A stretch of DNA of 5,214 nt from Gemmobacter sp964439015 (GTDB lineage Bacteria; Pseudomonadota; Alphaproteobacteria; Rhodobacterales; Rhodobacteraceae). The position numbers and the translations under genes were made by a program. The first letter of the stretch is position 1. The number at the start of each line of letters is the position of its first letter. This document shows, piece by piece, positions 1 to 5,214 of this stretch. The notes under the pieces were generated by a model. It did not search any database. It was not told the DNA's origin and saw nothing but the letters and a program-made list of their open reading frames with translations. The stretch is taken from the NCBI GenBank assembly GCA_964439015.1, contig CAYTMV010000105.1:1-5214 (forward strand). Direction: 5' to 3'.

Positions 1-139
1 TGGTGCAGACCGGCGTGAAGTCCTTGGGATGCGAGAACAGGATCGCATAGCTGTCACCGATCCAGTCGTGAAAGCCGATTTCACCCGCGGTGGTGTCGGC
101 GGTGAAGTCGGGGGCAATGTCGTTGATGCGAAGCGCCAT
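1..139 (-). CDS. 1-Cys peroxiredoxin (Prx6 family), N-terminal part
   Basis: This is the first 46 codons of a thiol peroxidase that would reduce hydrogen peroxide and organic hydroperoxides in the cytoplasm; the rest lies beyond the left edge. The protein begins MALRINDIAPDF, the usual start of alphaproteobacterial 1-Cys peroxiredoxins. It reaches the active-site motif HPKDFTPVCT, in which Pro38, Thr42 and Cys45 form the PxxxTxxC signature and Cys45 is the peroxidatic cysteine. The family is normally about 210-220 residues, so roughly a fifth is visible. The start at 139 is preferred because a GAAAGG ribosome binding site lies 7 nt upstream; an in-frame ATG at 178 would add 13 residues not expected in the family. 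The gene lies 84 bp downstream of the glycosyltransferase on the same strand, so read-through transcription is possible but not shown. Whether a resolving cysteine exists cannot be seen, so the 1-Cys assignment rests on N-terminal similarity. Confidence 0.9.
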   Translation of the reverse strand, partial: MALRINDIAPDFTADTTAGEIGFHDWIGDSYAILFSHPKDFTPVCT

Positions 140-146
140 GGCGATA

Positions 147-152
147 CCTTTC
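147..152 (-). promoter_or_regulatory. Ribosome binding site of the peroxiredoxin
   Basis: GAAAGG on the minus strand lies 7 nt before the ATG at 139. It decides between that start and the in-frame ATG at 178. Confidence 0.6.
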
Positions 153-223
153 AGAAAAGCCGCTGTCGCGCATGGCATACCGGAAATGCCGGCAAAGTGC
201 AGCCCCCACTCGCGCAAGGCTGA

Positions 224-1123
224 TCAGACCTGGGTGCCGACCCTGCGAAGGAAATCCGGCGCGGTGGTGTCGGCCACCTCGGCCGCTTCGATTGCCGCAA
301 CCTTGCGCATCACCCGGCGCAGGTGGTCGGCGTCGGGCGTGGTCAGGTTGGGGCCGCGGGCGATCTTGGCCCGCAACTCGGCGTCGGAGCGGGTGTAATA
401 GTGGTTCAACTGGATGTGGTCGGCGGAATAGAAATCGCGCCCGGTGCGGGTTTTCAGGGTGAACGCCTCGCCCCGGTCGTTGCAGGTCTGATCTGATCCG
501 CACCAGATTTCGTGTACCTTCATCGCCGTGACCGTGCAGGGATCGACGATCATCTTGAAGTTCCGCAACCCCTTGGTGTCATCCATCGGGTCCGGATTGC
601 GGCGGGTATAATTCTCCACCACCCCACCCGCCGGTGCATCCAGATGTCCCGAGCGGCCGAACATGTGCCACGGCAGGCTGATGTTGCTGCACCCTTCCAG
701 ATGCGCCAAGGCTGCTGGCAGGCTGTCGGCCTGTTTCGGCACCAGAAACTCGTCCACATCGATAAAGCTCATCCAGCGATATCTTTCGCCGAAATTGCGG
801 GTGGCATGGGCATAAGCCAGAACCTGATTGTGCAACTCCAGCCCGCGGCGGGCGTCGCGCAGCTTCTGATCCCAGGGAATGACGCTGGCCTGGCCGCCGG
901 CCGCTGCAAGCAGCGCCTCGGCCGTGCCGTCGGTCGAGCCATTGTCATAGGCATGAATGTGGCGCACCCCGGCTGCCAGATGAAAACGCGCCCATTCCGC
1001 GATGTGGCGTGCCTCGTTCCGCACGATCAGCACAAGTGCGATGCCGTGACGATCCTGCGCGGGCCGCGGCGGGTCGAAGGCGAGTTTGGTCACGCTGCGC
1101 GCGCGTTTCAGAAAGCCGAACAT
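224..1123 (-). CDS. Glycosyltransferase, GT2/GT92-like (Glyco_tranf_2_4 type)
   Basis: This is a complete 299-residue predicted glycosyltransferase with a GT-A fold that would move a sugar from a nucleotide-sugar donor to an unknown acceptor. Residues 28-68 form the nucleotide-binding start of the domain: a hydrophobic strand leading to VRNEARHIAEW (34-44), then YDNGSTDGT (59-67). The metal-binding DxD motif is IDVDEFL (121-127, Asp122 and Asp124). The later motif LNHYYTRS (239-246) is characteristic of the GT92/DUF23-like bacterial group. I see no signal peptide or transmembrane helix, so it is probably cytoplasmic or membrane-peripheral. The start at 1123 has an AAGGA ribosome binding site 7 nt upstream; the nearby ATG at 1128 is out of frame. 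It is divergent from the NIDO-RTX gene and upstream of the peroxiredoxin on the same strand. Related enzymes act in capsule, LPS or exopolysaccharide assembly, but the acceptor here cannot be read from sequence. Confidence 0.87.
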   Translation of the reverse strand: MFGFLKRARSVTKLAFDPPRPAQDRHGIALVLIVRNEARHIAEWARFHLAAGVRHIHAYDNGSTDGTAEALLAAAGGQASVIPWDQKLRDARRGLELHNQVLAYAHATRNFGERYRWMSFIDVDEFLVPKQADSLPAALAHLEGCSNISLPWHMFGRSGHLDAPAGGVVENYTRRNPDPMDDTKGLRNFKMIVDPCTVTAMKVHEIWCGSDQTCNDRGEAFTLKTRTGRDFYSADHIQLNHYYTRSDAELRAKIARGPNLTTPDADHLRRVMRKVAAIEAAEVADTTAPDFLRRVGTQV

Positions 1124-1150
1124 GGCATGGTCCTTTTTCCGCCTGCCGGG

Positions 1151-1178
1151 TGTCTAGCATCCGCTGGAAACCAGGCAA
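1151..1178 (-). promoter_or_regulatory. Possible promoter of the glycosyltransferase gene
   Basis: On the minus strand TTGCCT (1173-1178) and TAGACA (1151-1156) are spaced by 16 nt, and the second box is preceded by TGC, as in an extended -10. The boxes match the sigma-70 consensus at only 4 and 3 of 6 positions, so this is a weak candidate that rests partly on its position upstream of the start at 1123. Confidence 0.25.
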
Positions 1179-1210
1179 AGTGCCGGCTTTTATCCTGCCG
1201 TTACAGGGTC

Positions 1211-1239
1211 CGGTTGAATGGCCGCAAGGCACGGTTGAA
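1211..1239 (+). repeat. Direct repeat CGGTTGAA x2, 21 bp apart
   Basis: The octamer CGGTTGAA occurs at 1211-1218 and again at 1232-1239, an offset of 21 bp or about two helical turns. It lies in the divergent intergenic region, upstream of two inverted repeats. The spacing would place both copies on the same face of the helix, as for a dimeric activator, but an 8-bp repeat could be chance. No known regulator is recognised. Confidence 0.4.
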
Positions 1240-1259
1240 ACAATGATCTGCCTCATTGT
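1240..1259. promoter_or_regulatory. Inverted repeat ACAATGA-N6-TCATTGT (operator candidate)
   Basis: These are perfect 7-bp arms at 1240-1246 and 1253-1259 with a 6-nt spacer, about 60 bp before the NIDO-RTX start. The dyad shares its last base with the next one at 1259-1275. It has no following T-run in either direction, so it is not a usual terminator; a regulator binding site is the more likely reading. Confidence 0.4.
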
Positions 1260-1275
1260 GATTCGAAACGAATCA
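1259..1275. promoter_or_regulatory. Inverted repeat TGATTCG-AAA-CGAATCA (operator candidate)
   Basis: These are perfect 7-bp arms around a 3-nt centre, 36 bp before the NIDO-RTX start codon. The compact 17-bp dyad resembles an operator for a dimeric helix-turn-helix repressor. A weak sigma-70-like pair, TTGTGA (1256-1261) and TAAGGT (1278-1283) with a 16-nt spacer, brackets it; if this is the promoter, a protein bound here would block RNA polymerase. The promoter match is poor and the regulator is unknown. Confidence 0.45.
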
Positions 1276-1297
1276 ACTAAGGTCTCTCGCGAAACCT

Positions 1298-1303
1298 AGG
1301 AGG
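1298..1303 (+). promoter_or_regulatory. Strong ribosome binding site of the NIDO-RTX gene
   Basis: A full consensus AGGAGG lies 7 nt before the ATG at 1311. It fixes the start and suggests efficient translation. Confidence 0.85.
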
Positions 1304-1310
1304 GGTTCCC

Positions 1311-3209
1311 ATGGCGACGAATGCTTTGAACTATTCTGTAGTGACGACCAACAATCCTTTGCCCTTTGGTGAGAATGTTCTTTACCGCAACGACGACGGG
1401 TATTCTTCCCCCGCCGTCGACATCACCTCGATCTTCCAGAACGGGATCAACATCGGGAACGAGAATTTCACCTCGCTCTATGTCAACAACAACGGCAACA
1501 TCACCTTCGGCTATGGTTTGTCGTCTTACACGCCGGGCATTATCGGTGGCACCACGGGGCAGAACATCATCGCCCCGTTCTGGGCTGACGTGGACACGCG
1601 CGAGGATGTCCCGAACCGCAATGATGGCGTGTTCTGGGATTTCAACGAGGCCCGCGACAGCATCGTGGTGACCTGGGCGTGGACTGGATATTACAGTTAC
1701 AACATCGACCGCCTCAACACCTTCCAGCTTGAGCTGCGTGATCGCGGTGACGGCAATATGGAAATCATCTTCCGCTATGACCTGATCAACTGGACCACGG
1801 GCGATGCGTCTGGTGGCTCGGGCGGTCTGGGCGGCACCGTGGCCCGCGCAGGGTTCTCGTTGGGCGACGTGTATTTCGAGCTGCCCGCCTCGGGCAACCA
1901 GGCCTCGGTTCTGGCGCTGGAAGATACTGCAGGTAACCTCGGCGTGTCCGGTGTCTGGCAGTTCATGGTTCGCAATGGCGAGTTGAGTGGCTTTGGCACC
2001 GATGGCCCGAACCGCTATGTCGGCACCGATGCGCGCAACACCTATTTCGCGCTGGGCGGCAATGACACGGTTTTTGGCCGTGGCGGCAATGATTACCTCT
2101 ATGGCGATGACGGCAACGACATCCTGTATGGCGAAACCGGCAATGATGTTCTCATCGGCGGCACGGGCGCCGACTCGCTCTACGGCGGCGCGGGTAACGA
2201 CGTCCTGAACGGTGGCGGTGGCAATGACCTGCTGAACGGTGGAACGGGCATTGACCGGGCCGAGTTTTCGGGCGGAGCCGCGCTGAGGGTCAATCTGGCG
2301 CTTACGACGGCGCAGAATACCGGACAGGGGATGGACCGGCTGATCTCTATCGAAAACGTCACCGGTGGCGCGGGAAGTGACAGTCTGGTGGGGAACAACC
2401 TCGCCAACATCCTGATTGGGGGCATTGGGGCGGATACGCTGCACGGATTGGGCGGCAATGACACTTTGTCAGGCGGCGCCGGAAACGACTCTCTGCATGG
2501 TGGCGCGGGCAACGACCAGCTTAATGGTGGTGCCGGTAACGATTTGCTGATCGGCGGGGAAGGCATTGACACCGCCGTATTCTCGGGCAGTGCGCCCGTT
2601 CGAGTTTATTTGGGGGGGAACCAGACGCAGAATACCGGTCAAGGCATCGATTTCTTTGCATCTATCGAGAATTTGACTGGTGGTAGCGGTGCCGACAGCC
2701 TGACTGGTGGCTCTGGAAGGAACGTCCTGAATGGCGGTCTTGGTGCGGACACGCTGAATGGCCAGGAAGGGCAGGACAATTTGATCGGCGGGGCCGGGAA
2801 CGATTTGCTGATTGGCGGCGGCGGCAGTGATACCTTGAATGGCGGCGCTGGTGCGGACAGGTTGTTTGGTGGGGAACTAAACGACCTACTGATGGGTGGC
2901 GCCGGCAACGATGTCCTGTCAGGTAGTGTTGGCTATGACCGATTGATCGGTCAGGCAGGCAATGACCGGCTGATCGGTGGCGGTTTTGCCGACCGCTTCG
3001 TTTTTGCTACGGGTGCCGGAACCGATACAATCGTCGATTTCGAGGATACACGCGACCGGATCGAGATCACTGCCGGTGCCACTTCCTTCGCGCAGGTTAC
3101 AGTGACCGATGTTGGCACCGATGTTAGAGTGCAGTTCTCGAACGTGACGATCCTGATCGAGGATATCGCGCACACCGCGATCAATTCGGCAGATTTTATC
3201 TTCACCTGA
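1311..3209 (+). CDS. Secreted NIDO-domain RTX calcium-binding protein (type I secretion substrate)
   Basis: This 632-residue protein is predicted to be exported unfolded through a type I secretion system and to fold outside the cell on binding calcium. There is no N-terminal signal peptide. Residues about 45-225 match the nidogen-like NIDO domain: LYVNNNGNITFG (57-67 region), NIIAPFWADVDTR (85-97), VVTWAWTGYY (119-128), LNTFQLELRDRGDGNMEI (135-152) and ARAGFSLGD (178-186). Residues 249-566 hold about 28 RTX nonapeptides of GGxGxDxLx type in three blocks (249-320, 354-425, 459-566). Two 33-residue spacers carrying QNTGQG and SIEN separate the blocks. Residues 558-582 resemble the serralysin C-terminal domain (DRFVF, GTDTIVDFE), and the protein ends ADFIFT, a tail common in alphaproteobacterial type I substrates. 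No catalytic domain is seen, which favours an adhesive, S-layer-like or matrix role over a toxin or protease, but that is inference. No exporter genes are nearby. An intrinsic terminator follows, so it is probably monocistronic. Confidence 0.92.
   Translation: MATNALNYSVVTTNNPLPFGENVLYRNDDGYSSPAVDITSIFQNGINIGNENFTSLYVNNNGNITFGYGLSSYTPGIIGGTTGQNIIAPFWADVDTREDVPNRNDGVFWDFNEARDSIVVTWAWTGYYSYNIDRLNTFQLELRDRGDGNMEIIFRYDLINWTTGDASGGSGGLGGTVARAGFSLGDVYFELPASGNQASVLALEDTAGNLGVSGVWQFMVRNGELSGFGTDGPNRYVGTDARNTYFALGGNDTVFGRGGNDYLYGDDGNDILYGETGNDVLIGGTGADSLYGGAGNDVLNGGGGNDLLNGGTGIDRAEFSGGAALRVNLALTTAQNTGQGMDRLISIENVTGGAGSDSLVGNNLANILIGGIGADTLHGLGGNDTLSGGAGNDSLHGGAGNDQLNGGAGNDLLIGGEGIDTAVFSGSAPVRVYLGGNQTQNTGQGIDFFASIENLTGGSGADSLTGGSGRNVLNGGLGADTLNGQEGQDNLIGGAGNDLLIGGGGSDTLNGGAGADRLFGGELNDLLMGGAGNDVLSGSVGYDRLIGQAGNDRLIGGGFADRFVFATGAGTDTIVDFEDTRDRIEITAGATSFAQVTVTDVGTDVRVQFSNVTILIEDIAHTAINSADFIFT
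2055..2684 (+). repeat. Two tandem 105-residue (315-bp) RTX-plus-spacer modules
   Basis: Residues 249-353 (2055-2369) and 354-458 (2370-2684) have the same plan and exactly the same length: eight nonapeptides (72 residues), then a 33-residue spacer. Comparing residues 314-350 with 419-455 by eye gives 21 identities in 37, including FSG, QNTGQG and SIEN. A 13-nt identical stretch, CGCAGAATACCGG, occurs at 2311-2323 and 2626-2638, an offset of exactly 315. An old internal duplication is the simplest explanation. Confidence 0.75.
2055..3008 (+). repeat. RTX nonapeptide-coding repeat region
   Basis: This stretch encodes about 28 nonapeptides of the GGxGxDxLx type in blocks of 8, 8 and 12, which form calcium-binding parallel beta-rolls. 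Typical units are AGNDVLNGG and AGNDLLIGG. The repeats are degenerate at DNA level (GGCGGC, GGTGGC and GGCGGG variants). Some units have lost the ligand aspartate, for example NLANILIGG (residues 363-371) and SGRNVLNGG (468-476). Confidence 0.9.
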
Positions 3210-3232
3210 TCGTCGGACAGGGCAAAATCATG

Positions 3233-3262
3233 GGGGCGGCCTTCACGGGCCGCCCCTTTGTT
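3233..3262 (+). terminator. Intrinsic terminator of the NIDO-RTX gene
   Basis: A perfect 9-bp GC-rich stem, GGGGCGGCC (3233-3241) with GGCCGCCCC (3248-3256), closes a 6-nt loop and is followed by TTTGTT. It starts 24 nt after the stop codon. It separates the NIDO-RTX transcript from the dehydrogenase gene downstream. Confidence 0.88.
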
Positions 3263-3268
3263 ATGGAA

Positions 3269-3280
3269 ATTTGATCAAAT
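3269..3280. promoter_or_regulatory. Perfect 12-bp palindrome ATTTGATCAAAT upstream of the dehydrogenase
   Basis: This AT-rich perfect palindrome lies between the terminator and the dehydrogenase start, 39 bp before the ATG. It contains TTGATCAA but lacks the 4-nt centre of an FNR/FnrL box (TTGAT-N4-ATCAA). It may be an operator for a local regulator; no clear -10/-35 pair was found beside it. Confidence 0.35.
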
Positions 3281-3319
3281 CACTGCCAGAATGCCGCCGA
3301 CAGCGAACGGAGAGCCGCC

Positions 3320-4768
3320 ATGATCGAAAAACGCGATTTCTACATCAACGGGGCCTGGGTTGCGCCCGCAGCACCACGCGACTGCCCGGTCATCGACCCG
3401 TCGACCGAGGAAGTCTGCGCGGTGATTTCGCTCGGCGATCAGGCCGATACGGATGCGGCAGTGGCGGCGGCAAAGGCTGCGTTCCCGGCCTGGGCCGCGA
3501 CCCCGCCCGCCCAGCGCAAGGCGCTGGTGGAAAATATCCTTGAGCAATACGAGGCCCGCCATGAAGAGTTGGCGCGGGCAATCTCGACCGAGATGGGCTC
3601 GCCCATCGATCACGCCCGCAACGAGCAGGCGCCCTGTCTGCCCTGGCACACCAAGGGCTTCCTCAAGGCATTCGACGAGATCCAGTGGGTGCGCCCGCTG
3701 CGCGCCGATACCCCCAATGACCGCATCGCGCTGGAGCCGATCGGCGTGGTGGGCCTGATCACGCCGTGGAACTGGCCGATGAACCAGATTGCGCTGAAGG
3801 TGATCCCGGCGCTGCTGGCGGGTTGCACCTGCGTGCTGAAACCGTCCGAGGAAAGCCCGCTGAACGCGATGATCTTCGCCGAGTTCTGCCACGATGCCGG
3901 TATTCCGCCAGGGGTCTTCAACCTTGTCAATGGCGACGGGGCGGGCGTGGGGTCGCAATTGTCGACGCATCCGGATGTCGAGATGATCTCGTTCACCGGT
4001 TCGACCCGGGCAGGGCGCGCGATCTCCAAGGCGGCGGCCGAGACGCTGAAGCGCGTCACGCTGGAGCTGGGTGGCAAGGGCGCCAACCTGATCTTTGCCG
4101 ATGCGGACGAAAACGCGGTCAAGCGCGGCGTGCGGCACATGATGGACAACACCGGCCAATCCTGCAACGCACCCTCGCGGATGCTGGTCGAGCGCCCGAT
4201 CTATGACCGCGCGGTCGAGATTGCGGCCAAGGTCGCCTCGGAAACCCGCGTGGGGTCCGCCCATGACGAGGGGCGGCATATCGGGCCGGTGGTCAACAAG
4301 CGGCAGTGGGACCAGATCCGGTCCTATATCCAGAAGGGCATCGACGAGGGCGCGCGGCTGGTCGCTGGCGGCCCGGGCCTGCCGGAAGGCTTCAACCGCG
4401 GCTTTTATGTCAAGCCCACGGTCTTTGCCGATGTGCGCCCCGGCATGACCATCGAGCGCGAAGAGATCTTCGGCCCGGTGCTGAGCATGATCCCCTTCGA
4501 CACCGAGGAGGAGGCCGTGGCGATCGCCAATGACACCCCCTATGGCCTGACCAACTACGTTCAGACCCAGGACGGTGCGCGCCGCAATCGTCTGGCGTTG
4601 AAACTGAAATCCGGCATGGTGCAGATGAACGGCAAAAGCCGCGCGCTGGGCAGCCCGTTTGGCGGCGTCAAGGCATCGGGCCGCGCGCGCGAGGGTGGCA
4701 TCTGGGGGATCGAGGAATTCCTCGAGGTCAAGGCGATCTCGGGCTGGGATCCCGAGGCCGAAGCCTGA
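3320..4768 (+). CDS. NAD(P)-dependent aldehyde dehydrogenase, CddD-like group
   Basis: This complete 482-residue enzyme would oxidise an aldehyde to its carboxylic acid with NAD or NADP in the cytoplasm. All key residues of the superfamily are present: the catalytic Asn151 in TPWNWPMNQ, cofactor-binding Lys174 in LKPSEESP, FTGST (225-229), the general base Glu249 in LELGGKG, the nucleophile Cys282 in GQSCNAPSR, and Glu382 in EEIFGPV. The length is normal for the family. The GQSCNAPSR active site and the C-terminal FGGVKASGRAREGGIWGIEE region (447-466) resemble the subgroup that includes CddD 6-oxohexanoate dehydrogenase, but the physiological substrate cannot be assigned. The start at 3320 has GGAG 7 nt upstream. 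The gene stands alone after the RTX terminator and converges with rluA, so no operon partner indicates its pathway. No terminator is visible after its stop. Confidence 0.95.
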   Translation: MIEKRDFYINGAWVAPAAPRDCPVIDPSTEEVCAVISLGDQADTDAAVAAAKAAFPAWAATPPAQRKALVENILEQYEARHEELARAISTEMGSPIDHARNEQAPCLPWHTKGFLKAFDEIQWVRPLRADTPNDRIALEPIGVVGLITPWNWPMNQIALKVIPALLAGCTCVLKPSEESPLNAMIFAEFCHDAGIPPGVFNLVNGDGAGVGSQLSTHPDVEMISFTGSTRAGRAISKAAAETLKRVTLELGGKGANLIFADADENAVKRGVRHMMDNTGQSCNAPSRMLVERPIYDRAVEIAAKVASETRVGSAHDEGRHIGPVVNKRQWDQIRSYIQKGIDEGARLVAGGPGLPEGFNRGFYVKPTVFADVRPGMTIEREEIFGPVLSMIPFDTEEEAVAIANDTPYGLTNYVQTQDGARRNRLALKLKSGMVQMNGKSRALGSPFGGVKASGRAREGGIWGIEEFLEVKAISGWDPEAEA

Positions 4769-4770
4769 GG

Positions 4771-5214
4771 TCAGAACGGGCAGGGCGCGCGGAAGGTGAT
4801 CGTGCGCCCGTCCTCCGGGTGGTGCAGCGTCAGCCATTCGGCATGCAGCATCAGCCGCGGAAAATCCCGCGCCGGGCCGGTGGCATAGATCGGATCGCCG
4901 AGGATCGGGTGGCCAAGTTCTGCCATATGCACGCGCAACTGATGGCTGCGCCCCGTCAGCGGGTGCAGCTGCACGCGGGTTGACGTGCCGTCAAAATCTT
5001 CGGCGTGCCAATCGGTCTGGGCGGGGCGGCCATGTTCGTGGCTGACCATCTGCCTCGGCCGGTTGGGCCAATCGGCGCAAAGGGGCAGGTCGACGCGCCC
5101 CTCACCCTCCAGCCGGCCCCAGACCCGCGCGACATAGCCCTTGCGGGCGCGGCGCTTCTCGAACTCCTGCCCCAGATAGCCTTGCGCCTTCTTGTCCTTG
5201 GCAAACAGGATCAC
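4771..5214 (-). CDS. rluA: rRNA/tRNA pseudouridine synthase RluA, C-terminal part
   Basis: The last 147-148 codons of a pseudouridine synthase of the RluA family are present; the start lies beyond the right edge, and the first visible codon (GTG at 5214) is an internal valine. In E. coli, RluA makes pseudouridine at 23S rRNA position 746 and tRNA position 32. The visible part contains KGYVARVWG, LPLCADWPNRPRQ, GRPAQT and the strongly conserved TGRSHQLRVHM followed by LGHPILGDPIYA, then LMLHAEWL and a final FRAPCPF. These match E. coli RluA, recalled from memory, more closely than RluC or RluD. The catalytic HRLDxxTSG motif should lie just outside the window. Against a usual length near 220 residues, about 70 are missing. 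The gene converges with the dehydrogenase, with only 2 bp between stop codons. Confidence 0.9.
   Translation of the reverse strand: MILFAKDKKAQGYLGQEFEKRRARKGYVARVWGRLEGEGRVDLPLCADWPNRPRQMVSHEHGRPAQTDWHAEDFDGTSTRVQLHPLTGRSHQLRVHMAELGHPILGDPIYATGPARDFPRLMLHAEWLTLHHPEDGRTITFRAPCPF

Noticed and set aside
174..190. Inverted repeat GGCAT-N7-ATGCC between the glycosyltransferase and the peroxiredoxin
   Set aside because: The stem is only 5 bp and no T-run follows on the minus strand, so I do not call it a terminator; it may be chance.
512..1246. A 244-codon open frame on the plus strand opposite the glycosyltransferase
   Set aside because: It is antisense to a gene with recognisable GT motifs, has no family resemblance, and runs into the intergenic repeats.
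1296..2444. A 382-codon open frame on the minus strand opposite the NIDO-RTX gene
   Set aside because: It lies opposite a clearly coding NIDO and RTX sequence; its repetitive Val/Ile/Ala composition is the complement of the plus-strand coding sequence.
2180..2908. Minus-strand frames rich in Pro-Ala-Pro-Pro opposite the RTX repeats
   Set aside because: They are the reverse complement of glycine-rich RTX codons and have no independent support.
2055..3008. Regularly repeated DNA that could suggest a CRISPR array or satellite
   Set aside because: The periodicity is in-frame (27 bp) and encodes GGxGxDxLx nonapeptides; there are no conserved DNA repeats with unique spacers.
3269..3280. FNR/FnrL box upstream of the dehydrogenase
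   Set aside because: The half-sites TTGAT and ATCAA overlap in TTGATCAA instead of being separated by 4 nt.
3275..4837. A 520-codon open frame on the minus strand opposite the aldehyde dehydrogenase
   Set aside because: It mirrors a gene with every catalytic motif intact, is rich in Arg, His and Ala as expected of an antisense frame in GC-rich DNA, runs across both neighbouring genes' ends, and matches no family I recognise.

Overview
The window looks like chromosomal DNA from a high-GC alphaproteobacterium, most likely of the Rhodobacterales (Rhodobacter/Paracoccus relatives). The reasons are the GC-rich codon use, the style of the 1-Cys peroxiredoxin and RluA sequences, and the RTX protein, whose repeat spacers and terminal DFIF-type tail are typical of secreted proteins from this group. 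The taxonomic call is inference; no rRNA or marker gene is present.

Layout. On the minus strand at the left are the first 46 codons of a 1-Cys peroxiredoxin (1-139, cut by the window edge), and upstream of it on the same strand a complete glycosyltransferase of the GT2/GT92 type (224-1123). An intergenic region of 187 bp (1124-1310) with direct and inverted repeats separates these from a divergent gene. That gene (1311-3209, plus strand) encodes a 632-residue secreted protein made of an N-terminal nidogen-like (NIDO) domain, about 28 calcium-binding RTX nonapeptides and a C-terminal type I secretion tail. It is followed by a strong intrinsic terminator (3233-3262), a perfect 12-bp palindrome (3269-3280) and an NAD(P)-dependent aldehyde dehydrogenase (3320-4768). 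The right edge holds the C-terminal two thirds of the pseudouridine synthase RluA on the minus strand (4771-5214), convergent with the dehydrogenase and only 2 bp from it.

How the parts relate. The peroxiredoxin, dehydrogenase and rluA are ordinary metabolic or housekeeping genes. The part with most biological character is the NIDO-RTX gene with its own RBS, terminator and upstream dyads, divergent from a glycosyltransferase. It is probably a calcium-folded surface or matrix protein exported by a type I system encoded elsewhere; no ABC exporter, membrane-fusion or TolC gene is in this window. The RTX region contains two exact-length 105-residue modules (eight nonapeptides plus a 33-residue spacer each), followed by a 12-nonapeptide block. 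I see no mobile element, CRISPR array, tRNA or rRNA, and no evidence of a wholly new system. The NIDO-RTX protein and its control region are the best candidates for follow-up.
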